DNA of 63,239 nucleotides from contig DATHRZ010000119.1 in assembly GCA_035464655.1 (NCBI GenBank), positions 1-63,239 of the forward strand, given 5' to 3'. Below, piece by piece: positions 8,346 through 17,064 of the stretch. This DNA is from JARFPW01 sp035464655. GTDB lineage: Bacteria > Gemmatimonadota > Gemmatimonadetes > Palauibacterales > Palauibacteraceae. Numbering within the stretch: position 1 is the stretch's first letter; every line of letters starts with the position of its first letter. A program made the translations under genes and the position numbers. Under the pieces are notes generated by a model. That model was not told where the DNA came from, ran no database searches, and worked only from the letters and a program-made list of their open reading frames with translations.

Positions 8346-10736
8346 ATGCATCCCGATGAACTGCTGAAGAAACAGGCGGCCGAAGCCCCCGATCCCGAGC
8401 CCCTGTCGTCGCTGGCCCCCGACGCGCTGTCGCGCCTCGGTCGGCGGAACCGGCGGGTGGACGGCCATCGCAAATCGACGGGGTCGGAGGTCTATACCGA
8501 CGACATCGTCCTGCCGGGAATGCTGCACGGGAAGATCCTGCGCAGCCCACATCCGCACGCGCGAATCGTGACGATCGACACGAGCGCCGCCGAGGCGATG
8601 GAGGGGGTGCACGGCGTGATCACGGGTCGCGACCTGCCGACCGACTACGGCATCATTCCGTGGACGCGCGACGAGCACGCCCTCGCGTTCGACAGGGTGC
8701 GGTTCGTCGGCGACGCCGTGGCCGCCGTGGCGGCGATTGACGAGGACACGGCGAACGAGGCGTTGGGGGCGATCGAGGTGGAGTACGAGGTGCTGCCGCC
8801 CGTGTTCGAGCCCGCCGACGCCCTCGAGCCGACGGAACATCCGATCCACGAGCCGCGCAAGCCGGGGCGCAACGGCAACGTCACGAAGCACGTCCGGCTC
8901 GAGTTCGGCGAAGTGGATGCGGAGATGAACGCCTGCGACGTGACCGTCGAGGGCGACTATTACTTCCACGGCACGACGCACGCGCCGATCGAGCCGCACT
9001 GCGCGATCGCACGCCGGAACGTGAACGGTCTGCTGGAGGTCTGGTCGTCCACGCAGGTACCGCACTACCTGCACCGCGAGCTCGCCCGCGTGCTCGACCT
9101 CGACGTGGCGGAGATCCGGGTCGTGCAACCGGCCGTCGGGGGTGCGTTCGGCGGCAAATCGGAGCCGTTCGACCTCGAGTTCGCCGTCGCGCTTCTCGCC
9201 ATTCGCACCGGCCGGCCGGTCAAGATCCTCTACACGCGCGAGGAGGTGTTCTACTCGCACCGCGGGCGACATCCGATGGACATGACCTACCGCGTGGGTG
9301 CGACGCAGGACGGCGAGATTCGGGCCGTGGACGGGAAGCTGCTGCTCGACGGGGGCGCCTACGCGTCGTTCGGCCTCGTGACCACCTACTACAGCGGCCA
9401 ACTGCTCATGGCCCCGTACGACGTGGCGACGTACCGGTTCGACGCGACGCGCGTGTACACGAACAAGCCGCCCTGCGGCCCCAAGCGGGGCCACGGTTCC
9501 GTCCAGCCGCGGTTCGGGTTCGAGATCTCGCTCGACAAGCTGGCCGTGAAGCTCGGGATCGACCCGATCGAGCTGCGCCGCCGCAACTTCATGGGGCTCG
9601 GGCGCACGGTGAACGAGTTCCGGGTGCAGTCTAACGGTTTTCTCGAGTGTCTCGACCGGGTGGAGGAGGCGAGCGGCTGGAAGAATCGCTACGGGAAGCT
9701 GCCGCGCGGGCAGGGGCTCGGCGTGGCCGGTTCGTGCTATATTTCGGGCACCAACTACCCCATCTACCCGAACGACATGCCGCAGGCGTCCGCCCAGGTA
9801 CAAATCGAGCGCTCGGGCCGCGTGACCGTGCTGCACGGCGCCTCCGAGATCGGCCAGGGCTCGGATTCCACCATGGCCTACATCGCGTGCGAGGAGCTCG
9901 GCGTGCCGCTCGGCTACGTGCGCGTGTTCAGCGCCGACACCGACCTCACGCCCGTCGATCTCGGGGCCTATTCGTCGCGCGAGACCCTGATGGTCGGCAA
10001 CGCCGTACTGATGGCCTGCCGCGAGCTCAAGGCGAAGGTCGTCGTCGCCGTGGCGAAGGAGTTCGACGTCGAGCCCGGAGGAGTGCGACTCGCCGATGGC
10101 TGGGCCCTGGCGGGCAACGAGCGGATGCCGATCGCCGAGGCGTTCATGCTCGCCGAGGCCGAGCACGGGACGCTGGGGGCCGTCGGACACTACAACACTC
10201 CCAAGGAGGGCGTGCACGGCGACTACCGCGGCGGGACGATCGGCGCCTCGCCCGCCTACAGCTTCACGGCGCACGTGGCGGAAGTCGAGGTGGACGAGGA
10301 CACGGGGTTCGTCGACGTGACGCGAATCTGGATCGCGCACGACTGCGGGAAGGCGCTGAACCCGATGCTGGTTGAAGGCCAGATGGAGGGCTCCGCCTAC
10401 ATGGGTTTCGCCGAGGCGCTGATGGAGGAGCAGGTCGTGAAGCGCGGCACGCCCGAGGGTGGCCTGCACAACGCGCCATCCCTGCTCGACTACCGGATCC
10501 CGACCTCGCTCGACTGCCCGGAGTTCGTCTCGCTGATCGTCGAGGCGAGCGACCCCGAGGGGCCGTACGGCGCCAAGGAGGCGGGCGAGGGGCCGCTCCA
10601 TCCCTCGCTGCCCGCCATCGCCAATGCGATCTACGACGCCGTGGGGGTGCGCATCGATCGTCTGCCTTTCACCCCTGACCGTGTGTGGCGGGCGCTGCGC
10701 GAGGCGCGCGACGCTGCGGTCGCGAAGGCGGGCTGA
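8346..10736 (+). CDS. Molybdopterin subunit, 4-hydroxybenzoyl-CoA reductase-like
   Basis: 796 residues, the usual size for the large subunit of the xanthine oxidase family. The small aldehyde-oxidase/hammerhead domain comes first (TGSEVYTDDI, HGKILRSPHPHARI, FVGDAVAAVAA). Two molybdopterin-binding domains follow with GGAFGGKSEP (about residue 265), GPKRGHG, ASEIGQGSDS and the active-site Glu in GAKEAGEGPL (about residue 748). This subunit holds the Mo-cytosine-dinucleotide centre; a FAD subunit and a 2Fe-2S subunit are needed for electron flow. A matching FAD subunit with a [4Fe-4S] loop lies at 18225, which points to the 4-hydroxybenzoyl-CoA reductase subtype (HcrA). No 2Fe-2S subunit is in the window, so the true substrate stays open. 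Confidence 0.85.
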   Translation: MHPDELLKKQAAEAPDPEPLSSLAPDALSRLGRRNRRVDGHRKSTGSEVYTDDIVLPGMLHGKILRSPHPHARIVTIDTSAAEAMEGVHGVITGRDLPTDYGIIPWTRDEHALAFDRVRFVGDAVAAVAAIDEDTANEALGAIEVEYEVLPPVFEPADALEPTEHPIHEPRKPGRNGNVTKHVRLEFGEVDAEMNACDVTVEGDYYFHGTTHAPIEPHCAIARRNVNGLLEVWSSTQVPHYLHRELARVLDLDVAEIRVVQPAVGGAFGGKSEPFDLEFAVALLAIRTGRPVKILYTREEVFYSHRGRHPMDMTYRVGATQDGEIRAVDGKLLLDGGAYASFGLVTTYYSGQLLMAPYDVATYRFDATRVYTNKPPCGPKRGHGSVQPRFGFEISLDKLAVKLGIDPIELRRRNFMGLGRTVNEFRVQSNGFLECLDRVEEASGWKNRYGKLPRGQGLGVAGSCYISGTNYPIYPNDMPQASAQVQIERSGRVTVLHGASEIGQGSDSTMAYIACEELGVPLGYVRVFSADTDLTPVDLGAYSSRETLMVGNAVLMACRELKAKVVVAVAKEFDVEPGGVRLADGWALAGNERMPIAEAFMLAEAEHGTLGAVGHYNTPKEGVHGDYRGGTIGASPAYSFTAHVAEVEVDEDTGFVDVTRIWIAHDCGKALNPMLVEGQMEGSAYMGFAEALMEEQVVKRGTPEGGLHNAPSLLDYRIPTSLDCPEFVSLIVEASDPEGPYGAKEAGEGPLHPSLPAIANAIYDAVGVRIDRLPFTPDRVWRALREARDAAVAKAG

Positions 10737-10754
10737 CAACCGAGGAGACGAACG

Positions 10755-11051
10755 ATGGCGAAGAAGACGAAGATCATCGCGGGCGTCGCGGCGGCCGCGG
10801 CGACGACCGGGCTCGCCGTCCTCGCGGCGAAAAAGAGGGCGACCCCCGACGTCGTCTACCACGTGACGCCATACGGCGAGGGGTGGAGCGTGAAGGCCGA
10901 AGGCACGACGAGCGCCGTGAGCAGGCACCCGACGAAGAAGGAGGCCGTGAGCGCCGCGCGCGACATCGCGCACGCCAGTGCGCCCAGCCGCCTGGTGATT
11001 CACAAGCAGGACGGCGCGGTTCAGCAGACGCACGAGTACGAGCCGGCCTGA
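10755..11051 (+). CDS. DUF2188 small protein with N-terminal membrane helix
   Basis: 98 residues; GAGGAG lies about 8 bases before ATG 10755, and the gene starts 18 bases after the Mo-subunit stop, so they are probably co-transcribed. Residues 5-25 form a hydrophobic, Ala-rich helix (IIAGVAAAAATTGLAVLAA). The rest is a DUF2188-type fold (YHVTPYGEGWSVKAEGTTSA, HPTKKEAVSAARDIA, SRLVIHKQDG), in which the substrate or partner is unknown. Positive residues near the start would keep the N-terminus inside. It ends convergent with a universal stress gene. Confidence 0.75.
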   Translation: MAKKTKIIAGVAAAAATTGLAVLAAKKRATPDVVYHVTPYGEGWSVKAEGTTSAVSRHPTKKEAVSAARDIAHASAPSRLVIHKQDGAVQQTHEYEPA

Positions 11052-11079
11052 CCCCTCCAGCCGGCCCGATCCACCGGGC

Positions 11080-11967
11080 TCAGTCGTCCTTTGCCGGCAG
11101 GAGCAGTACGGGGCAGGCCGCCTTTCGGACCACCGCCTGTGCCACGGTGCCGAGAAGGAACCGCCCGATCGCGCCCGCCCCTCGCGTTCCCATGATCAGC
11201 AGTCCGGCGTCGAGCCGTCGGGCCGCCGCGAGGATCTCGACCTCCGGTTCTCCCAGGGTGACCCGAACGTCATACGATTCGTCGAGTCCGGCGTCGGTCA
11301 GTTGCTTCCGGAGCCACTCGCCGGCCTGCGCTTCGAATCGGGTGGCGTCGTCGCCCGCGGGCCGCGTGATGTAGCGGGCGAAATCGCGCAGCGGATAATC
11401 GATGACGTGCAGGGCCGTTCCGTCGGCACCCAGCTTCGTCGTCGTCCAGGCCAGCCAGTCGAGCAGGTGTGCCGACACCGCGCTGTCGTCGATCGCGGCC
11501 AGCACGCGCTGCGGCGCTTCGCCGAAGGCACCCCGCACGATGAGGGTCGGTCGTTTCGTAGCCCGGAGCAGGCGTGACGGTATCGTCCCGAGCGGGTTCC
11601 ATCCTCCCTTCCGCCGATCGTGGGGCCCGAGCGCGAGCAGGTCGGCGTCGTGGTCGTCCGCCATTTCGTCGAGCGTCGCCGCGACGTCGACCCCCACCCT
11701 GACGTCTGTTTCGAACGGCAGGCCGACATCCTCCGTCAGCTCGCGGGCGAGAACGTCGATCCGTGCCTGCGCGTCCTCGACGAGCTTGGTCTCGATCAGC
11801 TCCTCCGTGCCTGACTGGAGGGAAAGGAACGACGAGAGCCGCGGGACGGTCACGACGTGCCCGAGTACGACTCGAGCGGGATCGAGATGCATCGCCGCCC
11901 ACATGGCGGCATCGGTTCCCGCGCCGCCGAAATCGATACCCCCGAGAATGGTGCGCGGACCGTTCAT
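11080..11967 (-). CDS. Universal stress protein, two UspA domains
   Basis: 295 residues forming two UspA repeats. The first begins at residue about 5 (TILGGIDFGGAGTDAA) and has a poorer nucleotide motif (LALGPHDRRKGGWNPLGTIPS). The second (VLAAIDDSAVSAHLL) ends in a good G-2X-G-9X-G(S/T)-like ATP motif (MGTRGAGAIGRFLLGTVA) and the typical CPVLLLP strand. Tandem Usp proteins bind ATP and aid survival in stress or low energy; no enzymatic role is assigned. Its ATG overlaps the stop of the upstream usp gene (ATGA), so the two are translationally coupled. Confidence 0.85.
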   Translation of the reverse strand: MNGPRTILGGIDFGGAGTDAAMWAAMHLDPARVVLGHVVTVPRLSSFLSLQSGTEELIETKLVEDAQARIDVLARELTEDVGLPFETDVRVGVDVAATLDEMADDHDADLLALGPHDRRKGGWNPLGTIPSRLLRATKRPTLIVRGAFGEAPQRVLAAIDDSAVSAHLLDWLAWTTTKLGADGTALHVIDYPLRDFARYITRPAGDDATRFEAQAGEWLRKQLTDAGLDESYDVRVTLGEPEVEILAAARRLDAGLLIMGTRGAGAIGRFLLGTVAQAVVRKAACPVLLLPAKDD

Positions 11968-12842
11968 CCTTCCTCCTCGGCGTCGGTCGGCGCCACGAGC
12001 ACGGGGCAGGGCGCTTTGCGCAGCAGTCGCTCGGTCGTGCTCCCGAGCAGGACCCGTGAGAGCCCCGAATGCCCATGACTGGCCATTACGACGAGTGGCG
12101 AGGAGGACCGATAGGCCGCGTCGATCACCGCTTGCTCGGCCATGTCGACGGAGACCGTAGTGCGGATCTCGCGCGACGTGTCGAGCTGTTCGACGATCTC
12201 GTCGAGACGATGCTGCGCATAGTCCTTGAAATCCCCGGTGTCGACGGAGATCGGATACGCCATCTGCACGTACGGAATAGGCTCGACGGCGTGCAGCAGC
12301 TCGATCGGCACGTCGAGCGTAGACGCCAGTTCGAGAGCCACGGCCACGGCTTCGTGCGATGCGCGGGAGAAGTCCACGGGGACGATGAGACGGTCCACCT
12401 CGGTGGGCGCCGCCGCGTCTTCCTCGTGCCGTACGACGAGAACCGGTCGGCGGGCGAAGCGCACGACCTCGGTCGTGACGCTGCCGAGCATCAGGCGTCG
12501 CAACCCGCGCCGCCCGTGGGACCCCATTACGATCAGGTCGACGTCGTTCGCGTCGGCGTAGTCGATGATCGTCGGCGCGGCGTTGATCCCACGCTCGATC
12601 CGGTGGACCACCTGGTTCCAGGAAATGCCGCCCGCCGACGCCTCGAGGGCGGCGCGGGCTTCCTCTTCGCCCGGGAACGGGACGTCCTCATCCTCATCCG
12701 GCGACATCGCGTGCAGGAGGTGAACGTGGAGCAGGTGAAGATCGGCACCGTGCAGCCGCGCGAAATGCGTGGCCAGGGGCACCGACTGCACCGAGGCGTC
12801 CGACAGGTCTGTGGGGCAGAGAATGGTCTCTATGTGGAGCAT
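11964..12842 (-). CDS. Universal stress protein, two UspA domains
   Basis: 292 residues from ATG 12842, chosen for GGGAGG 7 bases upstream; longer in-frame starts lack this. Domain 1 begins ETILCPTDLSDASVQ and has the complete ATP motif MGSHGRRGLRRLMLGSVT; domain 2 begins RLIVPVDFSRASHEA and has MASHGHSGLSRVLLGSTT. Both motifs fit the G-2X-G-9X-G-S/T consensus, so both halves should bind ATP. It is the first gene of a two-gene usp unit; 129 bases separate it from a third usp gene upstream on the same strand. Confidence 0.9.
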   Translation of the reverse strand: MLHIETILCPTDLSDASVQSVPLATHFARLHGADLHLLHVHLLHAMSPDEDEDVPFPGEEEARAALEASAGGISWNQVVHRIERGINAAPTIIDYADANDVDLIVMGSHGRRGLRRLMLGSVTTEVVRFARRPVLVVRHEEDAAAPTEVDRLIVPVDFSRASHEAVAVALELASTLDVPIELLHAVEPIPYVQMAYPISVDTGDFKDYAQHRLDEIVEQLDTSREIRTTVSVDMAEQAVIDAAYRSSSPLVVMASHGHSGLSRVLLGSTTERLLRKAPCPVLVAPTDAEEEG

Positions 12843-12970
12843 GATCGCCCTCCCGGAAAGGTGCGGCGGGTGGCTCGAAAAAAGCGGATGCATCGTGTCG
12901 TTCAGGGGGGAAACTCTACCCCGAAATATATCGGTCGGCGGCCCGAAATACCATGCCAGCCGGCCCTTCG

Positions 12971-13399
12971 TCAGGCGTTCGCAGCCTGCTTCACGAGCAG
13001 GATCGGGGTCTCGGAGAGGATGGCCAGTTTGTAGCTCAGCGTGGCCCATCCGCCGGTCGGCTGGTCGGGGTCGATGCGGTGGGAACGGAGAACGATCAAC
13101 GAGTTCGAGGCGGAGGCGGCGAACTCGATGATCTCGGCCGCCGGGTCGCCGAACAGCACGAGCTGCTCGAATTCGACGCCGGCCTCGGCGAGTGGCACGG
13201 CGATCTCCTCGAGCCGTGCGCCCGCCCTGGCTTCGAGTCGGTCGTAGAATTCGGCCACTTCTTCGTACGGCAGGTCGAGCGTCTCGACCACGTGAAGCAG
13301 CGTGACGAAGCCCCCGTTACGGGCCAGGCCGATGGCCGTGCGCACGGCCATCGTGTTCTGCTCGGACAGGTCGACGGGAACGATGATATGATCGAACAT
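12971..13399 (-). CDS. Universal stress protein, single domain
   Basis: 142 residues from ATG 13399 with GGAGGAGA 4 bases before the start. It begins with FDHIIVPVDLSEQNTMAVRTA and ends TPILLVKQ, the two conserved Usp edge strands. The usual glycine-rich ATP loop is replaced by LRSHRIDPDQPTGGWATLSYK, so ATP binding may be weak or absent. Its start codon shares one base with the stop of the class II aldolase gene, so it belongs to the mtnA-aldolase operon. Confidence 0.85.
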   Translation of the reverse strand: MFDHIIVPVDLSEQNTMAVRTAIGLARNGGFVTLLHVVETLDLPYEEVAEFYDRLEARAGARLEEIAVPLAEAGVEFEQLVLFGDPAAEIIEFAASASNSLIVLRSHRIDPDQPTGGWATLSYKLAILSETPILLVKQAANA

Positions 13400-14076
13400 C
13401 AGGTCTCCTCCATGGGTTCGCGGTTCTTCGCCGTTCGCCGTCGATAGTTCTCGAAGCGTTCGGCTACGACGTCCATCTCCTCGTCGGTGAGCAGCGCCGG
13501 TTCGCCGATCGACAGTGCGCGCCCATACTGCCCGGCCAGCGCCTCGACCTCGATCGCCAGCTCGAGCGCCGCGTCCACCGAGGCGCCGCAGGTAACGATC
13601 CCGTGGTTGGCGAGCAGGCAGGCGTTGCGCTCGCCCAGGGCCCCGAGGGCGGCGTCGGCCAACTCCTGGGTTCCGAACGTCGCGTAACTGGCGCAACGGA
13701 TGACTCGCCCACCGCAGATGGCCACCATGTAGTGAAACGGCGGGACGTCACGCCGGAGGCACGAGAGTGCGGTCGCCCACGGCGGGTGCGCGTGCACGAT
13801 TGCCGTAACGTCGCGTCGCTCGCGCAGGATGCCCGCGTGCATGCGCCACTCCGTCGAGGGCAGCCGGCCGGCCGGGGCCGAACGCACGACGCCGTCGAGC
13901 TCCATGAGCACGAGGTCGTCCGGGTCCATCGCCTCGTACGGGACGGCGGACGGCGTGATCAGCATCCCGTCGCGCGTGCGCACCGACAGGTTGCCCGACG
14001 TGCCCGGCGACAGTCCCAAAGGCTGGAGGCGCCGGGCGGCGAACACGATTTCGAGACGGAGTTCGACGGCGCTCAC
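13399..14076 (-). CDS. Class II aldolase (fuculose-phosphate aldolase type)
   Basis: 225 residues from GTG 14076, which overlaps the mtnA stop (GTGA). The class II aldolase/adducin fold shows GTSGNLSVR (phosphate and substrate loop), the metal ligands in VHAHPPWATAL, and the third His in LLANHGIVTCG. Coupling to mtnA is telling. In bacteria with the DHAP shunt, a class II aldolase (Ald2) cleaves 5-(methylthio)ribulose-1-phosphate or 5-deoxyribulose-1-phosphate to DHAP and an aldehyde. A MtnB-type dehydratase has the same fold and would be the alternative; the rest of the methionine salvage pathway is not in the window. Cytosolic. Confidence 0.85.
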   Translation of the reverse strand: MSAVELRLEIVFAARRLQPLGLSPGTSGNLSVRTRDGMLITPSAVPYEAMDPDDLVLMELDGVVRSAPAGRLPSTEWRMHAGILRERRDVTAIVHAHPPWATALSCLRRDVPPFHYMVAICGGRVIRCASYATFGTQELADAALGALGERNACLLANHGIVTCGASVDAALELAIEVEALAGQYGRALSIGEPALLTDEEMDVVAERFENYRRRTAKNREPMEET

Positions 14077-15140
14077 GGCGGCCCCGGCACCCGTTCTGGA
14101 TACAGGCCGCGCAGGCCGTCGGCGGTCGCCGGGCACAGCCCCCGCTCGGTGATCAGCCCGGTCACGAGACGCGCCGGAGTCACGTCGAACCCGAAATTGG
14201 CCGTGGCGGTTCCGGGTGGAACGAGGCGGATACCGCCGAGCTCGGCCACCTCGCGGCCGTCGCGTTCCTCGATCGGAATGTCGGCCGGATCCCGCGTCTC
14301 CCAGTCGATCGACGGGCCCGGCAGGGCGACGTAGAACGGAACGCCGTTGTCGCGCGCGGCGAGCGCCTTCAGGTAGGTGCCGATCTTGTTGCACACGTCG
14401 CCGCTGGCGAGCGTTCGATCGGTACCCACCAGGCAGATGTCCACCAGGCCGCGCTGCATGAGGTGTCCTCCCGCGTTGTCGACGACGACGGTGTGCGGGA
14501 TGCCGGCACGGCCGAGCTCCCAGGCCGTGAGCGCCGATCCCTGGTTGCGCGGCCGGGTCTCGTCGACCCACACGTGCAGGTCGATGCCGGCCTCTGCCGC
14601 CCGGTACATGGGCGACGTAGCGGTCCCGAGGCCGGCGGTCGCGAGAGCGCCGGCGTTGCAGTGCGTGAGCACCTCGACCCGCCCGCCCGCCCGCGCGCTC
14701 CGTTCCGCGATCTGGTGCAGCAGCGTGAACCCGTGCTCTCCGATCGCCCGGTTGATCGCCACGTCCTCGTCGCGTAGCCGATCGGCGGCGGCGCGTGCCC
14801 GTTCCGCGCGTTCGGAGGGCGGTGTGGACTCGAGCTCGGCGCGTAGCTCGTGGACCACGGTCCGCAAGTTGACGGCCGTCGGGCGCGTGGCGAGTAACTG
14901 CCCGGCGGCCGCACCGAGGGCCTCGTCGGAGGGATCGTCCCACATCGCGAGCGCGAGGCCGTAGGCGGCGGTCACCCCGATCAGGGGTGCGCCGCGCACG
15001 CGCATCGCGCTGATCGCCTCGGCCGCATCGTCCAGCGTGGCCAGGGGGCGCACGACCAGCTCGGCGGGGAGCCGCGTCTGATCGATGATCCGTACGCCGC
15101 CGTCCTCGACGAAGATGGGTTGGAGGTCTGCTGTCGACAT
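14073..15140 (-). CDS. mtnA: S-methyl-5-thioribose-1-phosphate isomerase
   Basis: 355 residues, normal for MtnA. It is an eIF2B-like aldose-ketose isomerase converting 5-methylthioribose-1-phosphate (or 5-deoxyribose-1-phosphate) to the ribulose form. Visible signatures are RGAPLIGVTAAYGLAL (N-terminal), the catalytic Cys in LTHCNAGALATAGLGTA, and the catalytic Asp in VGTDRTLASGDVCNKIGTY. It is first in the operon mtnA-aldolase-usp; junctions overlap. ATG 15140 has no Shine-Dalgarno; TATCTT stands 6 bases upstream, so the mRNA is probably leaderless. The gene that makes its substrate (mtnP or mtnK) is not in the window. Confidence 0.95.
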   Translation of the reverse strand: MSTADLQPIFVEDGGVRIIDQTRLPAELVVRPLATLDDAAEAISAMRVRGAPLIGVTAAYGLALAMWDDPSDEALGAAAGQLLATRPTAVNLRTVVHELRAELESTPPSERAERARAAADRLRDEDVAINRAIGEHGFTLLHQIAERSARAGGRVEVLTHCNAGALATAGLGTATSPMYRAAEAGIDLHVWVDETRPRNQGSALTAWELGRAGIPHTVVVDNAGGHLMQRGLVDICLVGTDRTLASGDVCNKIGTYLKALAARDNGVPFYVALPGPSIDWETRDPADIPIEERDGREVAELGGIRLVPPGTATANFGFDVTPARLVTGLITERGLCPATADGLRGLYPERVPGPP

Positions 15141-15146
15141 GCCGAC

Positions 15147-15152
15147 AAGATA
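15147..15152 (-). promoter_or_regulatory. TANNNT box before mtnA
   Basis: On the complement TATCTT (15152-15147) is 6 bases before ATG 15140 with no ribosome site between, consistent with a leaderless start. No clear -35 is present. Confidence 0.35.
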
Positions 15153-15284
15153 ATGCGGGACCGGTCGCGGCGTTCCGTCGAAACCTCGTCCGTCGCGCGA
15201 GCGTTGCAGCTGGGCGAGCGTAGCGTGCGGTGCGGCAGGCCGCGTACAATGAAGAACCCCGATCGATATGAAGGAGTCCCAACG

Positions 15285-15821
15285 ATGACGGAACGAGCGA
15301 CGCTGGGCGGCGGTTGCTTCTGGTGCCTCCAGCCGGTTTTCCGGGAGCTGCGGGGCGTGCAGGACGTCACCGTCGGTTACGCGGGCGGGCATGTCGAGAA
15401 CCCCACCTACGAGCAGGTTTGCGGGAAGGGAACCGGGCACGCCGAGGTCGTGCAGGTCGATTTCAACCCGTCCGAGATCTCCTACGACGACTTGCTCGAG
15501 GTGTTCTTCGCGATCCACGATCCGACGACGCTGAATCGGCAGGGGGCCGATGTCGGGCCACAGTATCGTTCGATCATACTGGCCCATGACGACGGGCAGG
15601 AGAGTGCGGCGCGACGCAAGATCGCCGACCTCGACGCCTCCGGTGGGCTCGACGCCCCCGTCGTCACCGAGGTCGTGCCCTTCGAGGTGTTCTATCGCGC
15701 CGAGGAGAGCCACCAGGAGTACTGGTCCCGCAACCCCGACGCACCGTTCTGCCGGCTCGTCATCGATCCGAAGGTGACGAAATTCCGCATGCAATTCGCG
15801 GAGATGCGGGACGGTCGTTGA
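15285..15821 (+). CDS. msrA: Peptide-methionine (S)-S-oxide reductase
   Basis: 178 residues from ATG 15285 with AAGGAG nine bases upstream; a -10-like TACAAT lies at 15245-15250. MsrA reduces methionine-S-sulfoxide in proteins and free Met, using thioredoxin. The active-site motif GGGCFWC is at residues 8-14, followed by VTVGYAGG, NPTYEQVCGKGTGHAE and VFFAIHDPT, all family signatures. The conserved HQEYW lies near the C-terminus. It diverges from mtnA, and its stop overlaps the TTG start of the PHP gene. Confidence 0.96.
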   Translation: MTERATLGGGCFWCLQPVFRELRGVQDVTVGYAGGHVENPTYEQVCGKGTGHAEVVQVDFNPSEISYDDLLEVFFAIHDPTTLNRQGADVGPQYRSIILAHDDGQESAARRKIADLDASGGLDAPVVTEVVPFEVFYRAEESHQEYWSRNPDAPFCRLVIDPKVTKFRMQFAEMRDGR

Positions 15822-16987
15822 CGCGTAGCCGTCTGCACCGCGCGCTTCTCGGACTTCTCGTCGTCGTCGCGCTCGCCGCCGTGTGGGTGGCGCTTCGCGA
15901 CGTTCCGGAGCTGGCCGTCGACCGGTCGGCCGCCGTGCGTCTGCGCGGCGTGTTTCACGTCCACTCCGACTCGAGTCACGACGGACGGACGCCGGCGGCT
16001 GAACAACTGGCGGCGGCCGGCCGCCTCGGGCTCGACTTCGTGATCTTCACCGAGCATGACGCCCAGCCGGTGCATCGCTCGCCGTCTTCAGGGCCGCTGG
16101 CCGTGCCGGGCACCGAGTGGTCGACCACGTACGGCCACCTCATCTACCTGGGGTACGGCGAACCGCCGCCGCCCGGCTCGGAGTCGCGGGCACGCCTGCA
16201 GATCGGTCTGGTCGACTCGTTGCGGTCGCGCGGCGCCCTGACGATTCTCGCTCATCCTGAAAGCCCGCGGCGGCCGTGGACGGGGCGCCTGGCCGGAATC
16301 GGGGGGCTCGAGATCGCCAGCACCTCGACCGACGCCCGCGTGAAGGGCGAGCCGCTGTACGCTCTGCTTCCGGGGCTGTTCGCGCTACCGCTGAACCCCG
16401 GGCTCGCGCTCGCTCAGCTCTATCGGCGCGATGCGGCGGCGCTGGCGACCTGGGACGAACTGCCCGATCCGGGCGTGATTGGGATGTGCGGTACCGATGC
16501 CCACGGGTGGATCGATCCGGAGCAGAACTTCCGCACCTGGCAGGTCGTGCTCGATCCGTGGGCCGACGCGCCCGATCCTTTGACGAGCGAAGCAGTGGTC
16601 GAGCGGCTCGCCACCGGCCGCTTCTTCTGCCTGGCGGCGCTGCTGGCCGAGGGAGCCCCCGATTTCTCGTTTCGTGGCGCGACAGTGGCCGGCGACCCGG
16701 TGGCGCAGGGAGCGACGGTGGCCGCCGAATCGATCGCGGCGCTCGAAGTCACGGCGCCACGTCTCGTCGGCCAGTCCGCGGATCCGAACGATGCCGCCGC
16801 AACAGCAACCACGGTCTTGCTGCGCGACGGCACCGAGATCGCCCGCACCCGCGAGGCGTCGCTGAGCCACGCCGATCCCGAACCCGGCACGTACCGGGTC
16901 GAGGTCCGCGTGCGCGTCCCCCGCGTGTTTTTCGGCGGGCGCGACGTGCCGGCCCTCTACTCGAACCGCATCCGGGTGATTCGATGA
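15818..16987 (+). CDS. Exported PHP-domain metal-dependent hydrolase
   Basis: 389 residues from TTG 15818, which overlaps the msrA stop (TTGA). A membrane or signal segment comes first (LLGLLVVVALAAVWVAL, residues about 10-26). The PHP motifs follow: FHVHSDSSHDG (metal ligands), DFVIFTEHDAQ, TILAHPESP and GMCGTDAHG. PHP proteins use two or three metals to hydrolyse phosphoesters; substrate here is unknown, and catalysis would be outside the cytoplasm. The last about 100 residues look like a beta-sandwich accessory domain (SIAALEVTAPRL, YRVEVRVRVPRVFF). Confidence 0.82.
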   Translation: MTRSRLHRALLGLLVVVALAAVWVALRDVPELAVDRSAAVRLRGVFHVHSDSSHDGRTPAAEQLAAAGRLGLDFVIFTEHDAQPVHRSPSSGPLAVPGTEWSTTYGHLIYLGYGEPPPPGSESRARLQIGLVDSLRSRGALTILAHPESPRRPWTGRLAGIGGLEIASTSTDARVKGEPLYALLPGLFALPLNPGLALAQLYRRDAAALATWDELPDPGVIGMCGTDAHGWIDPEQNFRTWQVVLDPWADAPDPLTSEAVVERLATGRFFCLAALLAEGAPDFSFRGATVAGDPVAQGATVAAESIAALEVTAPRLVGQSADPNDAAATATTVLLRDGTEIARTREASLSHADPEPGTYRVEVRVRVPRVFFGGRDVPALYSNRIRVIR

Positions 16988-17052
16988 CGGCCTGCGTCCC
17001 GGGCCGGCGTCCGTCGTTCGGCCGATACCCTGCGCCGTCGCCGGTTTCCGGC

Positions 17053-17058
17053 TAGCTT
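17053..17058 (+). promoter_or_regulatory. TANNNT box before the class I/II aminotransferase
   Basis: TAGCTT ends six bases before ATG 17065, and no ribosome site lies between. This fits the leaderless pattern of the window; the -35 is not clear. Confidence 0.35.
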
Positions 17059-17064
17059 TTCGGC

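Noticed and set aside
8316..11033. A leftward open frame of about 900 codons opposite the Mo-subunit
   Set aside because: Sequence is Arg/His-rich with no family motif, and the opposite strand has complete xanthine-oxidase-family motifs.
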